Below, in pieces: positions 44,581 through 53,864 of a stretch of DNA of 64,000 bases; position 1 is the first letter of the stretch; each line of letters begins with the position of its first letter. The stretch is from Pseudovibrio sp947494035 (lineage in GTDB: Bacteria > Pseudomonadota > Alphaproteobacteria > Rhizobiales > Stappiaceae). The stretch spans positions 1-64,000 of the forward strand of contig CANLTN010000002.1 in the NCBI GenBank assembly GCA_947494035.1. Direction: 5' to 3'. The notes under the pieces were generated by a model. It did not search any database and was not told the origin of the DNA. It saw only the letters and a program-made list of their open reading frames with translations. Position numbers and translations under genes: made by a program.

Positions 44581-45114
44581 ATGAAAGCTGCATTTGTCAT
44601 GTATGCCTCCTATAATAAGTGGGCAAACGATCTATTGCTTAAAGAGTGTGAAAAGATCACCAGCGAAGAATACCATCGCGATCTTGGCTCTTATTTTAAT
44701 TCCATTCACGGTACCATGGACCATCAGCTGGTTGCCGATAAGGTCTGGCTTTATCGGTTTACCGCGCAAGGCGATCCGATTGACAGTCTTGATGAGCAGT
44801 TGACCGGTGATTTTGCAACGCTCAATGGAAAGCGCCGTCTGCTGGATGAACGTATCTGCTCGGCTGTTGACCAGATGCAGGAAAAAGACTTCCTGCGCAC
44901 CATGATCTACCGCACCATCCGCAAGCCACTGGTGATGCAGCAGCCGCTTGGCGCCGCGCTGTTCCACTTCTTCAACCACCAGACCCACCACCGGGGACAG
45001 GTGCACGCCATGCTGACACAGCTGGGCCGCACTCCAGAGCCGCTGGACATGATCTACTTCCAGCGCGAAACCGGTCATGGCATGGCGAAAGAAGAAGACA
45101 TGATTACGGCCTGA
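44581..45114 (+). CDS. DinB family protein
   Basis: A 177-residue four-helix-bundle protein of the DinB/YfiT type. Putative metal-binding histidines are in SIHGTMDHQLVADKVWL and HFFNHQTHHRGQVHAML. The ATG at 44581 follows AAGAGG at good spacing; the in-frame ATG at 44563 is too far from the AGGAGG at 44538. DinB members are often metal-dependent thiol transferases, but the function is unknown here. Confidence 0.87.
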   Translation: MKAAFVMYASYNKWANDLLLKECEKITSEEYHRDLGSYFNSIHGTMDHQLVADKVWLYRFTAQGDPIDSLDEQLTGDFATLNGKRRLLDERICSAVDQMQEKDFLRTMIYRTIRKPLVMQQPLGAALFHFFNHQTHHRGQVHAMLTQLGRTPEPLDMIYFQRETGHGMAKEEDMITA

Positions 45115-45117
45115 TGC

Positions 45118-45135
45118 GCACTCAAGCTTGAGTGC
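45118..45135. repeat. perfect palindrome, copy 1
   Basis: GCACTCAAGCTTGAGTGC is an 18-bp perfect palindrome immediately after the DinB stop. A near-identical copy is at 45689-45706. Each is followed by related sequence (see the partial duplicate). Confidence 0.7.
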
Positions 45136-45197
45136 CTCGGGAACTGTGGTCTGTATGAGTTGGATTTGGTGAGCTTTTGCGGCTTCAGTTTGTGCCT
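45135..45197 (-). pseudogene. partial duplicate of the 3' end of the P-loop ATPase gene
   Basis: This stretch closely matches 45791-45853. Translated on the minus strand it gives AQTEAAKAHQIQLIQTT, against AQVEAARAHQIQLIRTT in the intact gene. Only this short part is present, without start or Walker A, so it is a decayed fragment. Confidence 0.7.
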
Positions 45198-45300
45198 GAA
45201 GGAAACACATAGGACATCAAGGCTGAATTTCGCTCGATGCCCTAGTGTAGCAGGGGAAACTCAACCCCTAATGTCTCCCTAAAAATCTGGAGACCCATGT

Positions 45301-45573
45301 TTAACTGGCGCGCGTTGGGTCTACGATGTATTCAACTTCTGCAACACTATCGATTGGAAAGCCGCCGATTTCTGCATGTTTACGAACGTAAGATTCGTCT
45401 TCAGCAAGATAGACGCAGTATGTCTTGTCTTTAGTCGCGTAGGAATGCAACCACTGGACTTTGGGTGCTAGTTTAGAGAGAACTTCATTGGACTTCTTTA
45501 CACCCTTTTTGATCGCTTCGAGATCATTTTTGTCCTCTGCTTTTACGTTTCTCTCGATGATATATCTTTTCAT
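45301..45573 (-). CDS. DUF4242 family protein
   Basis: A 90-residue protein of the DUF4242 (SCO4226-like) type: MKRYIIERNV, KKSNEVLSKLAPKVQWLHSY, KTYCVYLAEDESYVRKHAE and GGFPIDSVAEVEYIVDP. The ATG at 45573 follows AAGGA; the longer frame from 45600 is unlikely. Some relatives bind nickel; function unknown. It lies between two copies of a palindrome, inside a partly duplicated segment. Confidence 0.85.
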   Translation of the reverse strand: MKRYIIERNVKAEDKNDLEAIKKGVKKSNEVLSKLAPKVQWLHSYATKDKTYCVYLAEDESYVRKHAEIGGFPIDSVAEVEYIVDPTRAS

Positions 45574-45688
45574 ATGATATTCCTTTTGCGGTTTGTACAC
45601 TTCAGCGGCTGCAACGTATTTTTACTTTCCATCCGAAATAAGGCAGATACATCTTATTGAAAATAGGAGGCATTTTTGACCTGAGGTG

Positions 45689-45706
45689 CACTCACGCTTG
45701 AGTGCC
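45689..45706. repeat. palindrome, copy 2
   Basis: GCACTCACGCTTGAGTGC differs by one base from the copy at 45118-45135. It lies 20 bp past the stop of the P-loop ATPase gene. It may be a terminator-like hairpin duplicated together with that gene end. Confidence 0.65.
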
Positions 45707-45725
45707 TAACGGCTACGGAAAGGCC

Positions 45726-46340
45726 TTACGGCGCTGTCGCAGAGGTGACTTTCCACGCGTCCGTGACGCTTTGGCAGAACAGATCGACGGCCTCGGAATC
45801 TGTGGTCCGTATAAGCTGGATTTGGTGAGCTCTTGCGGCTTCAACCTGTGCTTCGTTGTCGAGCAAAGACCGCTCCACAAAGGCATCAATGCAAGCTCTG
45901 ATATCCGGTGGCCGGGTTTCATAGGCGCTGGCCCAATGAATTCTGGCGGAAAGCTCGGCCGGATCATCATGGAGGCACACTCTAAGACAGTCAGGAGTGT
46001 TGAGCCGAGCCATTAACTCCGGCCTGAGCGCACAGCCTTCCATGACGAGGCCCTGCCCTTTCTCAGCTACTGTGCCAATCATGCCTTCCAGCTGGGGCCA
46101 CATGTTTTCGTGGTGGACCTTGAGGAACCAGAAAGTCGTTTGTGGTGTGAGTTTTGTGTAATACTCCGCAACTTGCAGGCGTGGCTGAGGCCACGGCCTG
46201 CCCGGATGGCGTGCAAGTTGATCGGTTGAGATCACCTTCCAGCCGAGCTGCTGGCTTAATCGCCGCGCCAGCGTGCTTTTACCTGTGTGAGAGGTGCCAG
46301 TGATGAGGATGCATCTTTCGCTGCGTTTTCTGGTAGGCAT
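45726..46340 (-). CDS. P-loop ATPase / kinase-like protein
   Basis: A 204-residue cytoplasmic protein with a clear Walker A near the start, ILITGTSHTGKSTLARRL (residues 11-28), then DQLARHPGRPWPQPR, a Walker B-like GLVMEGCALRPEL and a lid-like ARIHWASAYETRPPD. It looks like a small-molecule kinase of the AAA_33/zeta-like type. Substrate unknown. A fragment of its 3' end is repeated at 45135-45197. Confidence 0.75.
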   Translation of the reverse strand: MPTRKRSERCILITGTSHTGKSTLARRLSQQLGWKVISTDQLARHPGRPWPQPRLQVAEYYTKLTPQTTFWFLKVHHENMWPQLEGMIGTVAEKGQGLVMEGCALRPELMARLNTPDCLRVCLHDDPAELSARIHWASAYETRPPDIRACIDAFVERSLLDNEAQVEAARAHQIQLIRTTDSEAVDLFCQSVTDAWKVTSATAP

Positions 46341-46430
46341 AGGGGCATGTTAAGCGCGGACCTTATTCGTGGCAAGGTGGACTGCGGCCCAGCGTGCTAG
46401 TTGTATTCCCGTGGTTCACTGGTGGGTTTA

Positions 46431-46874
46431 ATGGAGATTTCAAAGGAGATGCGAGTGGAGGTTGATGGGTATTCCCTTCCAGAGAGCGTGGCAGACGTCT
46501 TTGCCGCCTATCCGGATGACAAGCGTGTGCGACTTCTGGAGATGCGCTGTGTTATCCTCGATAGCGCCCAGCGCTTGTTTGGCCCCACCTCTCTCACTGA
46601 GACCCTGAAATGGGGTGAGCCTTCCTACCGTCCCCTCGCCAAACACGGCGGAACCACTGTACGCCTGCACTGGAAGCCCAAGTTTGGCGATCGGGTCGGG
46701 CTGTTCGTTCACTGCCAGACCACCCTCGTTGCCGACATGCGAGCGCTTTATGGCGACGTCCTCTCATTTGAGGGAAACCGGTGTTTGTGGGTGCCCGCCG
46801 AAGGGGATTATCCGCGTGATGCGGTGGCGCACTTTGTGGCTGAAGCGTTCAGGTACGGGAAGAAGTCGGCATAA
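46431..46874 (+). CDS. DUF1801 domain protein
   Basis: A 147-residue protein of the DUF1801/YdhG-like type: DVFAAYPDDKRVRLLEMRCV, LTETLKWGEPSYRP and GLFVHCQTTLVADMR. Several in-frame starts exist (46401, 46431, 46449); 46431 has GGTGGG upstream, whereas AAAGGAG sits too close to 46449. Function unknown. Confidence 0.8.
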   Translation: MEISKEMRVEVDGYSLPESVADVFAAYPDDKRVRLLEMRCVILDSAQRLFGPTSLTETLKWGEPSYRPLAKHGGTTVRLHWKPKFGDRVGLFVHCQTTLVADMRALYGDVLSFEGNRCLWVPAEGDYPRDAVAHFVAEAFRYGKKSA

Positions 46875-46988
46875 CGGCTCTGGTTTTAGGGTAGAAACCT
46901 GTGACTTAGCCGAGACTGTAGAGATTTATTCGATCACACCTCCACTGAAGACTTGCCAAGTGTTTCTTAAGGAGGCAAACAGCGTGGC

Positions 46989-48875
46989 ATGCTTCAGGTT
47001 TCTAATCTTACATACCGCATTGCCGGACGTCTTTTGATCGACAATGCCTCCGTTACTATTCCAAGTGGTGCAAAGACTGGTCTGGTTGGGCGCAATGGCG
47101 TTGGCAAGTCCACGCTGTTCAAGCTGCTGTGCGGCGAGCTTTCTGTCGAGAGCGGCAGTGTGCACATGCCGCAAAAGGCGCGCGTGGGTCAGGTGGCTCA
47201 GGAAGCGCCGGGTACGCAGGACACGCTGCTGGAAGTGGTTCTGGCGGCGGATACAGAGCGCACCGCCCTGCTGGCTGAGGCAGAGACGGCACAGGACGCG
47301 CACCGGATTGCGGAGATCCATACCCGGCTTGTGGACATTGAGAGCCACAGTGCGGAGGCCCGTGCTTCTGCAATTTTGAGCGGTCTGGGATTTTCTCCTG
47401 AGCAGCAAAAAGAGCCGTGTGCGAACTTTTCCGGTGGCTGGCGTATGCGTGTGGCTTTGGCTGCGCTGCTGTTTTCCAAACCAGACCTGATGCTGCTGGA
47501 TGAGCCGACCAACTATCTGGACCTTGAAGGGACCATGTGGCTGGAGAACTTCATCGCGCGCTATCCGTATCAGGTTGTTCTGATCAGCCACGACCGCGAC
47601 CTGCTCAACAACGCCGTCGACAGCATCGTGCATATGGATGGGGGCAAGCTCTCCTTCTATCGCGGTGGTTATGACAGCTTTGACCGTCAGCGCCGTGAGA
47701 CGATCCTGTTGCAGAAGAAGGCCGCCGATAAGCAGGAGAAGGCCCGCAAGCATATTCAGAGCTTTGTGGACCGGTTCCGCGCCAAGGCTACCAAAGCGAA
47801 GCAGGCGCAATCTCGCATCAAAATGCTTGAGAAAATGCAGCCGATTTCGGTTCTGGATGAAGGGTCAGGACTGGAGCTACACATTCCGCAGCCCAAGGCC
47901 AAGCTTTCTCCTCCTATCATCAAGCTGGAGAACGCGTCTGTTGGGTATGACGGCAAGGCGATCTTGAAAAACCTGACGCTGAACATTGACCACGACGACC
48001 GCATTGCCCTTCTTGGTGCCAATGGTAACGGTAAATCGACCTTCGCCAAGCTGATTGCAGGACGCCTTGGTTTGATGTCTGGTGATATGACAAAGGCAAC
48101 CAAGCTGAGCACCGCGTTTTTTGCGCAACATCAGCTTGAGGACTTAATGCCGGAGAGCAACCCGATTGAGCATGTGCGTCCGCTTATGCCCGGAGCATTG
48201 GAATCCAAAATTCGTGCTCGTGTGGACCGGTTCGGATTGCCGACTGACCGAATGCTAACCCCTGCCAAGGATCTTTCCGGTGGTGAGAAAGCCCGCTTGC
48301 TACTGGGTCTCGCCACGTTCCATGGACCAAACCTTGTTATTCTCGATGAGCCAACCAACCACCTTGATATCGACAGCCGCGAAGCGCTTGTGCATGCGAT
48401 CAACGATTATGATGGTGCGGTTATCCTGATCAGCCATGACAGGCATCTGGTGGAAGCCTGTGCGGACCGGCTGTGGCTTGTTGCGGATGGCGGCGTGAAA
48501 AACTTTGACGGCGACATGGCGGAGTACCGCAAGCTGATCTTGAAGGGCGATAGTGGCGCCAAGTCCAAGGTCGTGGTGGAAGAGGACAGCGAGAAAGCCA
48601 ATGCGCAAGCTCGCCGTAAGGAAGCTGCCGAACGCCGCGCCAAGATAGCGCCGCTGAAGAAGAATATCGAGGCAGCTGAAAAAGAGATCTCCAAGTATCA
48701 GAAGTACATCAAAAAGCTTGATGCCCTTCTGGCCAATCCCCGCATTTACACGGAAGCGCCGGACAAGGCCAAAGAACACGCCATCCGCCGCGCTGCCTAT
48801 GTGAAGATATTGGAGGAGACCGAAGAGAAATGGCTGAAGATGTCTTCTGAGCTGGAAGAGATTTCAGCAGCCTAA
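46989..48875 (+). CDS. ABC-F family ATPase (Uup/YheS-like)
   Basis: A 628-residue soluble protein with two ATPase domains and no membrane segments. Walker A motifs GRNGVGKST and GANGNGKST; signatures FSGGWRMRVALAALLF and LSGGEKARLLLGLATF; Walker B LMLLDEPTNYLDLE and LVILDEPTNHLDID. A linker (about 240-290) separates them and a C-terminal coiled coil (about 540-628, KKEAAERRAKIAPL-like) ends the protein. ABC-F proteins act on ribosomes, in translation or antibiotic protection; the subgroup is not certain. Confidence 0.93.
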   Translation: MLQVSNLTYRIAGRLLIDNASVTIPSGAKTGLVGRNGVGKSTLFKLLCGELSVESGSVHMPQKARVGQVAQEAPGTQDTLLEVVLAADTERTALLAEAETAQDAHRIAEIHTRLVDIESHSAEARASAILSGLGFSPEQQKEPCANFSGGWRMRVALAALLFSKPDLMLLDEPTNYLDLEGTMWLENFIARYPYQVVLISHDRDLLNNAVDSIVHMDGGKLSFYRGGYDSFDRQRRETILLQKKAADKQEKARKHIQSFVDRFRAKATKAKQAQSRIKMLEKMQPISVLDEGSGLELHIPQPKAKLSPPIIKLENASVGYDGKAILKNLTLNIDHDDRIALLGANGNGKSTFAKLIAGRLGLMSGDMTKATKLSTAFFAQHQLEDLMPESNPIEHVRPLMPGALESKIRARVDRFGLPTDRMLTPAKDLSGGEKARLLLGLATFHGPNLVILDEPTNHLDIDSREALVHAINDYDGAVILISHDRHLVEACADRLWLVADGGVKNFDGDMAEYRKLILKGDSGAKSKVVVEEDSEKANAQARRKEAAERRAKIAPLKKNIEAAEKEISKYQKYIKKLDALLANPRIYTEAPDKAKEHAIRRAAYVKILEETEEKWLKMSSELEEISAA

Positions 48876-48968
48876 GGCTTTTGCGCTTCGCAAGAGTGCT
48901 ATGAACCCGATGCTGGGGCACCCTGCTCTGCCAGTTCCCAGTAGGGCTCTTGAATAGCCTGATATAGC

Positions 48969-49006
48969 AAAGAGCCTCTCTCCATGAAACGAGTGAGGCT
49001 CTTTTT
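48969..49006. terminator. bidirectional terminator between ABC-F and methyltransferase genes
   Basis: AAAGAGCCTC and GAGGCTCTTT arms, extended by CTC/GAG, around CATGAAAC, with a T-run on the plus strand. It lies in the 175-bp gap between the two convergent genes. Confidence 0.85.
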
Positions 49007-49050
49007 GTGTTCTCAGCTACTGCCAAGATGATCCGTGGAATGCAGGGGTG

Positions 49051-49743
49051 TCAGTTACTACGTTTCAGTTCCAGCCAGATGTGCGGGATTTTTCGGCCGT
49101 CTTCTTTGTGCTGGAGGAAGGTCTTTCTGACTGTCTCCTCAAAACCGTCGCTGCAATATTGTGCGATCTCTGCGTCTACCAGTGGCCATGGAGGGCCTGA
49201 GCTTTCGACGGCACTGTCGGAGTAGCGGGCCAGAATGATCAGCGTGCCGCCGGGGGCGACGAGGCTTTTGAGCGGTGCAACCAAGTTTTTGCGCATCTCG
49301 ATGCCGATTGATTGCAAGGTGTAGCATTCGTAGACCAGATCAAATTTCCCGATCCAGTCTTGTGGTGGATTGAAAAGATCAGCGCAGCGGAACTCGATGT
49401 CTCCTGATGGAAAGCGCTTTTGTGCCCACTCAACGGCTGTTGGCGCCACATCAAAGGCGGAGGTTTTCCAGCCGTCTTCATGAAATGCATTTGCATTGTC
49501 GCCCAGACCGCAGCCCACATCCAGCGCGGCGCGTCCGTCGCCCTTGTTGACCGCCAGCCAATCCATCAGTGGTGTCTTTGGCTTGAGTTCCGCCCACGGG
49601 ATCTCGCCGGCATTGCCGCCAGCTGTGGTGTAAACCTGCTCAAACCAGTTTTTGCGACCTTCCCAACTTCCGCCGCTTGCGTTTTCCATTTTATCCAGAC
49701 GGGCGTGCAGTTGCTTGCGCCGCTCGATTTCATCCGCACTCAT
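49051..49743 (-). CDS. class I SAM-dependent methyltransferase
   Basis: A 230-residue Rossmann methyltransferase: motif I ALDVGCGLGDNANAFHEDGW (about residues 73-92), SAFDVAPTAVEWAQKRF, an acidic motif II region, and a catalytic-type FDLVYECYTLQSIGIE. The ATG at 49743 overlaps the holC stop as ATGA; an in-frame TTG at 49758 is less likely. Substrate unknown (thiopurine/tellurite-type methyltransferases are similar in shape). Confidence 0.85.
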   Translation of the reverse strand: MSADEIERRKQLHARLDKMENASGGSWEGRKNWFEQVYTTAGGNAGEIPWAELKPKTPLMDWLAVNKGDGRAALDVGCGLGDNANAFHEDGWKTSAFDVAPTAVEWAQKRFPSGDIEFRCADLFNPPQDWIGKFDLVYECYTLQSIGIEMRKNLVAPLKSLVAPGGTLIILARYSDSAVESSGPPWPLVDAEIAQYCSDGFEETVRKTFLQHKEDGRKIPHIWLELKRSN

Positions 49744-50189
49744 GCTTTGCGATCCCATCCGCCGTTTTCGGTCTGTGCCCAGTACGTGAGCTCGTGGTCG
49801 CTGCCTTTCACCTCAAGCCAACGCTGGCGGGCCTCTTGTAAGGCTTCCTGATCGTTACCGTCAAACATATAGACAACGCGTTGGTACTGCGTTGGATCGG
49901 GTAACGGGGCGCGGTCCACCAGAAAGCGGACGATTGCTTCGTTGGGGTTGTCGTTCTCCGTTGTCAGGTAGATGGGCTGGTATTCCGGATGGCCTTCCTT
50001 CTTGGTGCCGTGGGGGAGGAAGCCATCGTCAGAGTAGGTCCAAAGATAGGAATCTATGGCATCGCACCGTTCTTCGGTTCCAAACTGGACCGTGACCACC
50101 CAGTCTCTCTCCAGACACTTTTCAAGCAGAGTGGGCAAGGCCCGTTCCAATGGAAATTTAGAGAGCTGGTAGAACAGCACTTCACTCAT
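49740..50189 (-). CDS. holC: DNA polymerase III subunit chi
   Basis: A 149-residue protein with the HolC fold: VLFYQLSKFPLERALPTLLE, then ERDWVVTVQFGTEERCDAID, LWTYSDDGFLPHG and PIYLTTENDNPNEAI. It links the polymerase III clamp loader to SSB. In proteobacteria holC usually adjoins pepA; here a small opposite-strand gene lies between them. It is coupled to the methyltransferase by a 4-bp overlap. Confidence 0.9.
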   Translation of the reverse strand: MSEVLFYQLSKFPLERALPTLLEKCLERDWVVTVQFGTEERCDAIDSYLWTYSDDGFLPHGTKKEGHPEYQPIYLTTENDNPNEAIVRFLVDRAPLPDPTQYQRVVYMFDGNDQEALQEARQRWLEVKGSDHELTYWAQTENGGWDRKA

Positions 50190-50546
50190 ATTCTGGTTTC
50201 CCGTTTATCCGGCAGGCTCGTAGCATCGCGCAGCCTGACAGGTTTTGTCCGGCTTGCTCCATCGGGCTGATAATGGAACAAGTAAAGCCCAAATCAATTC
50301 GTTTCCCAATTGACCACATTTTTATCCAAAAATTGTCGTGAATGATCCCAATCACACCAGATTTTTCATAGGAATCGTTGATAAACCCCGCCCAGACGCT
50401 TTAAAGGGCTGGACTTGACCGCGTTCCTGGGGAATTTCATTGTATGGTTAAGTTTGGCGCAACCGGCACGAGACTATGGAAGATGGCGAGGCTCATCTTT
50501 GTGGTGTGATCAGATTGCAGACATTAGTTATTTAGGAAACGACCAA
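50190..50546. other. intergenic region between holC and the small exported peptide gene
   Basis: About 357 bp with no plausible gene; should contain the divergent promoters. No known regulatory element recognised. Confidence 0.45.
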
Positions 50547-50666
50547 ATGGCAGCGCGTATTGTATTGTTCTTTGCTCTTGTATCCGGCCTTGTTGGGGTA
50601 ACGGCTGCAGTGGGTGGAATGCTTCCAGAAACCAACAACGCCTGCACTCATTACCAGACCTGCTGA
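50547..50666 (+). CDS. 39-residue putative exported or membrane peptide
   Basis: A very short frame opening MAARIVLFFALVSGLVGVTA, a signal-peptide or single-helix-like segment, then AVGGMLPETNNACTHYQTC with two cysteines. ATG 50547 follows AGGAAA. A strong terminator lies 65 bp downstream, which supports a transcript here. A longer frame from 50415 is possible but lacks a better start. No family known. Confidence 0.5.
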   Translation: MAARIVLFFALVSGLVGVTAAVGGMLPETNNACTHYQTC

Positions 50667-50730
50667 TCGGGAAACCGGCTCTTTTTCGGGTCACTTTTAA
50701 TCTCATAGAAAAACCGCGTTTCATCTCATG

Positions 50731-50760
50731 AAGCCCGTTCCGTCTGGAAGGGGCTTTTTT
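50731..50760 (+). terminator. rho-independent terminator
   Basis: AAGCCCGTTCC (50731-50741) pairs with GGAAGGGGCTT (50746-50756) around GTCT, ending in six T. It ends the transcript of the small peptide gene. Confidence 0.88.
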
Positions 50761-50896
50761 CTTGCGCGGTTCAGGGATTTTCTGAGCGATTCTGGCCTGA
50801 GACTTTCCCAATAAGTAAAAAGACCAGCTGCATCATGTGCAACCGGCCCTTTCCTGATCATGTCAAAGGCACGCGTTTGCCTGCCCTTTACGAGGC

Positions 50897-52387
50897 TTAG
50901 CCTTCGTAGTGGTCTTTGATCATGCGGCTCAGTGCGCGGACGCCGAAGCCGGATGCCCAGCCCTGAGAGATCGCATTTTTATTGGACCCCATGGCAGTTC
51001 CTGCCACATCAATATGGGCCCATTTGGTTTCATTGGTGTGACGCTGCAGGTACACAGCTGCGGTGCTGGCACCGCCCCAACGATTGCCGCCGGTATTGCG
51101 CATGTCTGCGTTCGGGGTGTCGATCATCTTGTCATACTCATCACCCAGTGGCAGACGCCACATCTTCTCTGCAGTAGCTTCGCCTGCCTGACAAATCTGG
51201 TAGGCCAGTTCATCGTCAGCGGAGAACACACCTGCACGGTGACCGCCCAAGGCAACCACACATGCGCCGGTCAGGGTCGCAAGGTCGATCATGAACTTAG
51301 GTGAGAAGCGGTCCTGTGTGTACCAAAGCGCATCGCCCAGCACCAAGCGGCCTTCCGCATCGGTGTTGAGGATCTCAACGGTCTGGCCGGACATGGTTTT
51401 AACAATATCGCCTGGACGGATTGCATTGCCGTCCGGCATGTTTTCAACCAGACCCAGCACGCAGACGGCATTGACAGGTGCCTTACGGCCCGCCAGTGCT
51501 TTCATCAGGCCGATGACAGCAGCCGCGCCGCCCATATCACCCTTCATGTCTTCCATACCAGCGCCCGGCTTCAGGGAGATACCGCCGGTATCGAACACAA
51601 CGCCCTTACCAACGAATGCGATTGGCGCTTCGCCTTTCTTGCCGCCGTTCCACTGCATCACAGCAAGACGGGATGCACGAACGGAGCCCTGACCAACGGC
51701 AAGCAGGGCGTTCATGCCCAGTTCCTGCATTTTGTCTTCGTCGAGGATTTCAACTTCAACCCCCAGCTCGGAAAGCTGCTGCGCTTTTGCGGCAAATTCA
51801 ACCGGGCCCAAAGTGTTGGCTGGCTCGTCCACCAGTGTACGGGCGAGCAAGGTGCCCTGAGCAACGGCTTCAGCTTCTGCCCAAAGCGGCACAACAGCTG
51901 CTACGTCCTTCACTTTGAGAGTGAGTTCGCAGGCTTTGTCACCATCCGCTTCTTTCTTGACAGTGCGGTAGGTGTCAAATTTGTAGCCACGCAGCAGCGC
52001 ACCCTGAGCGAAATCAGCGGCCTGTTGGGCCGTTGCTGCAGACGGGATGGTCACTTCGGCATTTTCGACTTTGAGTGCAAGCAGTTTGCCTGCAACTTCG
52101 CCGCCCAGATCGACCCAATCCTGTTCAGTTAGCTCATCAACTTTGCCAAGGCCTGTCACGATCAGGCGCTCTGCATTCATTCCTTCAGGAGCCAGCAAAT
52201 GAATAATGCCGGACTTTTTGCCCTTGAAATCAGCTGTTTTTGCCGCGCGCTCAACCACTTTTTCTGCCGGGCCCATCACAGCCGCAGCTTCTGCTGCAAA
52301 CTTGAGCTCATCGCTTACAAAGACAACCTGAACAGGGGCGGCTGCATCACAGTACTCCGCGAGCTGGATGGATGTGAATTGCGTCAT
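50897..52387 (-). CDS. pepA: leucyl aminopeptidase (M17)
   Basis: A 496-residue di-zinc aminopeptidase. Metal and active-site motifs: VGKGVVFDTGGISLKPGAGM, MKGDMGGAAAV and the family signature NTDAEGRLVLGDAL. The ATG at 52387 follows AAGGAAAG; an in-frame start at 52489 would add an unrelated 34-residue tail. PepA homologues also bind DNA in some bacteria. Divergent to lptF. Confidence 0.96.
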   Translation of the reverse strand: MTQFTSIQLAEYCDAAAPVQVVFVSDELKFAAEAAAVMGPAEKVVERAAKTADFKGKKSGIIHLLAPEGMNAERLIVTGLGKVDELTEQDWVDLGGEVAGKLLALKVENAEVTIPSAATAQQAADFAQGALLRGYKFDTYRTVKKEADGDKACELTLKVKDVAAVVPLWAEAEAVAQGTLLARTLVDEPANTLGPVEFAAKAQQLSELGVEVEILDEDKMQELGMNALLAVGQGSVRASRLAVMQWNGGKKGEAPIAFVGKGVVFDTGGISLKPGAGMEDMKGDMGGAAAVIGLMKALAGRKAPVNAVCVLGLVENMPDGNAIRPGDIVKTMSGQTVEILNTDAEGRLVLGDALWYTQDRFSPKFMIDLATLTGACVVALGGHRAGVFSADDELAYQICQAGEATAEKMWRLPLGDEYDKMIDTPNADMRNTGGNRWGGASTAAVYLQRHTNETKWAHIDVAGTAMGSNKNAISQGWASGFGVRALSRMIKDHYEG

Positions 52388-52670
52388 TATGTAGTTTCTT
52401 TCCTTGGAATAACCTGCGATAGGCGATTTCGAGCAGAGTATACTAGGGACCGCAGACGGACGCGCGGTCCAGCTACTCGTAAAATTCACCGCAGAACATG
52501 GCGTGATATTGGTGCTGTTTCAAGGCTGGCCGAAGAAACTTGCGAGTTTATTCATTAAAAGATCCAGAGTTCCGCCTTTCTTCCTTAATTCGTGCTAATG
52601 GGTTATCCTTAAAAAGATTACGGCTTGACCGCCCCGTATATGACAAGAAAAGGTTCTGGTGCACGGCACA

Positions 52671-53864
52671 ATGAAAACAATCGAACGCTACATCATCCGA
52701 CGCAGTCTTGGCGCGTTTATCATGTCGTTGGCGGCCATGAGCGGTGTTGTCTGGTCCACCCAGGCGCTGCGCCAGCTTGACCTGGTGACATCAAAGGGAC
52801 AGACGCTGCTCCAGTTTGGCTACATCACAGCTCTGGCGCTGCCATTCCTTATCCAAATCATTGCCCCGTTTGCAATGATGCTGGCGTTGATTATCGTGCT
52901 GAACGCTATGTCCCGAGACAGCGAGCTTATTGTGGTCAACGCCTCTGGTGCTTCCAAATGGGTGGTGCTGCGGCCAATTCTTGTGGTGTCGCTCTCGATC
53001 ACGGCATTGATGTATTTCCTGTCCATGTATCTGTCGCCGATTGGTCTGGCAGAGTTGCGCAGTGAACTTACGCGCGTTCGTGTGGATCTGGTGGCCAACA
53101 TCATCAGGCCGGGAAGATTTATTCCTATTGAAGAGAATCTGACGTTCCATATCCGAAACAGGAGCGGTGACGGCCTGCTTGAGGGGCTATTGCTGGATGA
53201 TGCCCGCGATCCGGAAACCTCATTCACCTACACAGCTGAAACAGGTCGGATCATTGAGGCCGCGGACAAAACACTGCTGGTCATGCTTGACGGGACGATC
53301 CAACGTCGCCCGCGCACCGGGTCGGACATGTCCCTTGTAAGTTTTGAGAGCTATGGCTTCGATTTGTCAGCAATGATTCCCGAAGCGCGTGAGCCGGTAT
53401 TCAAGGCAAGTGAGCGGCCAACCTTCGAATTACTACGCGCAACTCCCGATGATTCTTACGCTCAAAACAACTGGAACCAGCTAGTTGTGGAATTCCATGA
53501 CCGTTTGAGTATGCCGCTTTACCCCATTGCCTTTGGTCTTATCATCTATGCGTTCCTGGGTTCTCCCAAGACCACCAGACAGGACCAAGGCCTTGCAGTT
53601 ACAACAGTAATCGCGATAGCAGTACTACTCAGAACGGCTGGTTTTGGCGCGACGCTCATCGTGAATTCGGCCCCAAAACTGTTCCCGTTACTCTACGCAA
53701 TCCCAATAATCGTAATTGCGCTTGCTGCGTGGTCCATTAGCTTGAACAGAAGACCTTGGTTTGTTCAGCGTCTGGTCGATGGAATGCATAGCCTTCTTAG
53801 TGGGATTCGAAGTGTGTTTTCCAAACTGATAGGTCGCAAAAACCAAAGGACAGCAGGACTGTAA
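52671..53864 (+). CDS. lptF: LPS export permease LptF
   Basis: A 397-residue permease of the LptB2FG complex that extracts LPS from the inner membrane. Three N-terminal helices (MKTIERYIIRRSLGAFIMSL onward), a periplasmic beta-jelly-roll domain (about 140-265) and three C-terminal helices (PLYPIAFGLIIYAFLGSPK). The ATG at 52671 is preferred over a GTG at 52659. The stop overlaps the lptG start (TAATG). Confidence 0.92.
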   Translation: MKTIERYIIRRSLGAFIMSLAAMSGVVWSTQALRQLDLVTSKGQTLLQFGYITALALPFLIQIIAPFAMMLALIIVLNAMSRDSELIVVNASGASKWVVLRPILVVSLSITALMYFLSMYLSPIGLAELRSELTRVRVDLVANIIRPGRFIPIEENLTFHIRNRSGDGLLEGLLLDDARDPETSFTYTAETGRIIEAADKTLLVMLDGTIQRRPRTGSDMSLVSFESYGFDLSAMIPEAREPVFKASERPTFELLRATPDDSYAQNNWNQLVVEFHDRLSMPLYPIAFGLIIYAFLGSPKTTRQDQGLAVTTVIAIAVLLRTAGFGATLIVNSAPKLFPLLYAIPIIVIALAAWSISLNRRPWFVQRLVDGMHSLLSGIRSVFSKLIGRKNQRTAGL

